A model generated the notes under the pieces. That model did not search any database. It was not told where the DNA came from and worked only from the letters and a program-made list of their open reading frames with translations. A stretch of DNA of 64,000 nt from an uncultured Bacteroidota bacterium (lineage in GTDB: Bacteria > Bacteroidota > Bacteroidia > Flavobacteriales > Flavobacteriaceae): assembly GCA_902512755.1 (NCBI GenBank), contig CABXKB010000005.1, positions 1 through 64,000 of the forward strand, read 5' to 3'. Both the position numbers and the translations under genes were made by a program. Numbering within the stretch: the first letter of the stretch is position 1; every line of letters begins with the position of its first letter. Shown piece by piece: positions 62,270-64,000 of the stretch.

Positions 62270-64000
62270 GTATTTTAATATGTTCAGTCAAATTAAAGAA
62301 CGGAATGTTGGGCTTTTGATTGGCTTATATTCTTTAATTTCTGTTCAATGTAATCTTGACGTTCCTCAGGAAGTTGAAAATGAAATGGGAAGCCTTCCGG
62401 AAAAAATAGACTTTAATTATCATGTCAAACCTGTTTTATCGGATCGTTGCTATTCTTGTCATGGTCCTGATGAAAAAAGTCGAAAAGCAGGATTGCGTTT
62501 AGATATTGAATCAATTGCTTTTTCAAAGTTAGAAAGTAATAACCGTGCATTTGTTAGGGGAAGTATTTCAAGAAGTGAAGGAGTGCATAGAATCTTAAGT
62601 AATGATCCTGAAATGCACATGCCCCCTCCAGAATCAAATCTTTCTCTAACCAATCGAGAAAAGGCAATCATAATAAAATGGATAGATCAGGGAGCCGAAT
62701 GGAAAAACCATTGGTCGTTTATTACGCCAAAAATGCCTAAAATTCCCAAAAACATAAATGTTAATTCGAAAATTAGTAATGAAATTGATTACTTCATTAA
62801 CCGAAAATTGAATAAATTAAATTTAGAATTTTCTGAAAAGGCATCCAAGGAAAGATTATTAAGGAGAGTATCTTTTGATCTTAGAGGTCTTCCTCCATCA
62901 ATAGAGGAAATTGATGACTTTGTAAATGATAATAGCCCTAATGCCTATGAAAAAGTAGTTGATAAATTTTTAAATTCAGTTGCTCATGCAGAAATGTTAA
63001 CTCTTGACTGGTTAGACCTTTCAAGATATGCAGATTCTCATGGATTACATGCTGACGGGGCTAGAACAATGTGGCCATGGAGAGATTGGGTTATAAACTC
63101 ATTTGAAAAAAATATGCCATATGATCAATTTGTGACTTGGCAAATTGCTGGTGACCTATTTGAAAATCCTACACGTGAACAAAAATTAGCAACCGCCTTT
63201 AATAGAAACTCTCCTATGACTGCTGAGGGAGGTGCCATAGATGAAGAATGGAGACTTCACTATGTTTTTGACAGAACAGAAACCCTTAGTACTGCTTTTC
63301 TTGGTCTAACAGTTGCTTGCGCTAAATGTCACGATCACAAATTTGACCCAATATCACAAAGAGATTATTATCAACTAGCTTCCTTTTTTAATAATATAAA
63401 AGAATTAGGAATGACAGGAGATGACGGAGATTTTGGGCCCCTTTTACCTATGCCAAATAAAGCGAAAGAAGATGAAATTAATCAAATTAAAGCAAAGATT
63501 AATGATAAAGAAAAAGAGATTAATATTCGAAAAGATGATTTAAGAGAGTTCTACAATTATGTAGAAAATCTTAAAAACAAAAATTCTAATGAAAAAGATA
63601 TTATAAGTAATTTAAAATCAAATTATTTAATTGGACACTATCCACTTGATAGGATTAAAAAATCTTATAACTCAAATAACAAAAAGATATTTATAGTTGA
63701 TAATAACTATTTTGCTAAATCAGAATCTAAAGCTGAAATTGTATCTGGGATAAAAGGTAAGGCTCTAAAATTCTCAACTGACATAGATTATTTAAAACTA
63801 GAAAAAGTTCCAAATTTTGAAACAAATGATTCTTTTTCAGGTTCATTTTGGATAAACTCTAATGACATGGATCCTGAAAAAACACAACACGTTCTTGGAA
63901 CAAGTGGGCAAAAAAATGATTTTTGGAGAGGTTGGGATATATACTTAGATAACGAAAACTACATTAATATGAGACTAATTAATGTGCTACCAACTAATTT
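62270..64000 (+). CDS. PSD1 / DUF1549-type planctomycete-cytochrome-C-domain lipoprotein, partial at window end
   Basis: Open to the edge; FNYHVKPVLSDRCYSCHGPDEKSRKAGLRLD, SFDLRGLPPSIEEIDDF, CAKCHDHKFDPISQRDYYQLASFF. Confidence 0.9.

Noticed and set aside
62459-62671. 70-aa minus ORF
   Set aside because: Antisense to the PSD1/DUF1549 coding sequence

Overview
AT-rich chromosomal window whose gene content and order, TonB-dependent receptors, TAnnTTTG-type promoters and A-rich start regions are typical of Bacteroidota, probably a marine member of Flavobacteriia. Most of it is ordinary core genome: pan genes, radA, gdhA, recO, ileS, lspA, uvrC, pgi, recJ, rsmI, tdk, alr, asd, rpmF, fabH, accB/accC, pdxA, ribE. 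No tRNA, rRNA, CRISPR array, IS element or prophage was seen. The parts that stand out are: (1) a ~200-nt leader before an isopenicillin-N-synthase-like 2OG/Fe oxygenase (52572-52770). It has a 20-codon ORF behind an 11-nt perfect Shine-Dalgarno sequence, interlocking hairpins, and a strong intrinsic terminator ending 4 nt before the oxygenase start codon, so it is a candidate attenuator or regulatory RNA. (2) An IleRS whose HXGH signature reads GIHH. (3) A UvrC lacking the four-cysteine Fe-S segment. (4) A minus-strand acyl-CoA operon with an ACAD10/11-like kinase + dehydrogenase pair next to a TonB receptor with long hydrophobic Ala/Gly/Pro-rich segments. (5) A GH109-like / esterase / GHMP kinase / nucleotidyltransferase cluster. 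(6) Two tandem, unannotated single-TM micropeptide ORFs. All calls come from reading the sequence by eye and family recognition; no database search was run.
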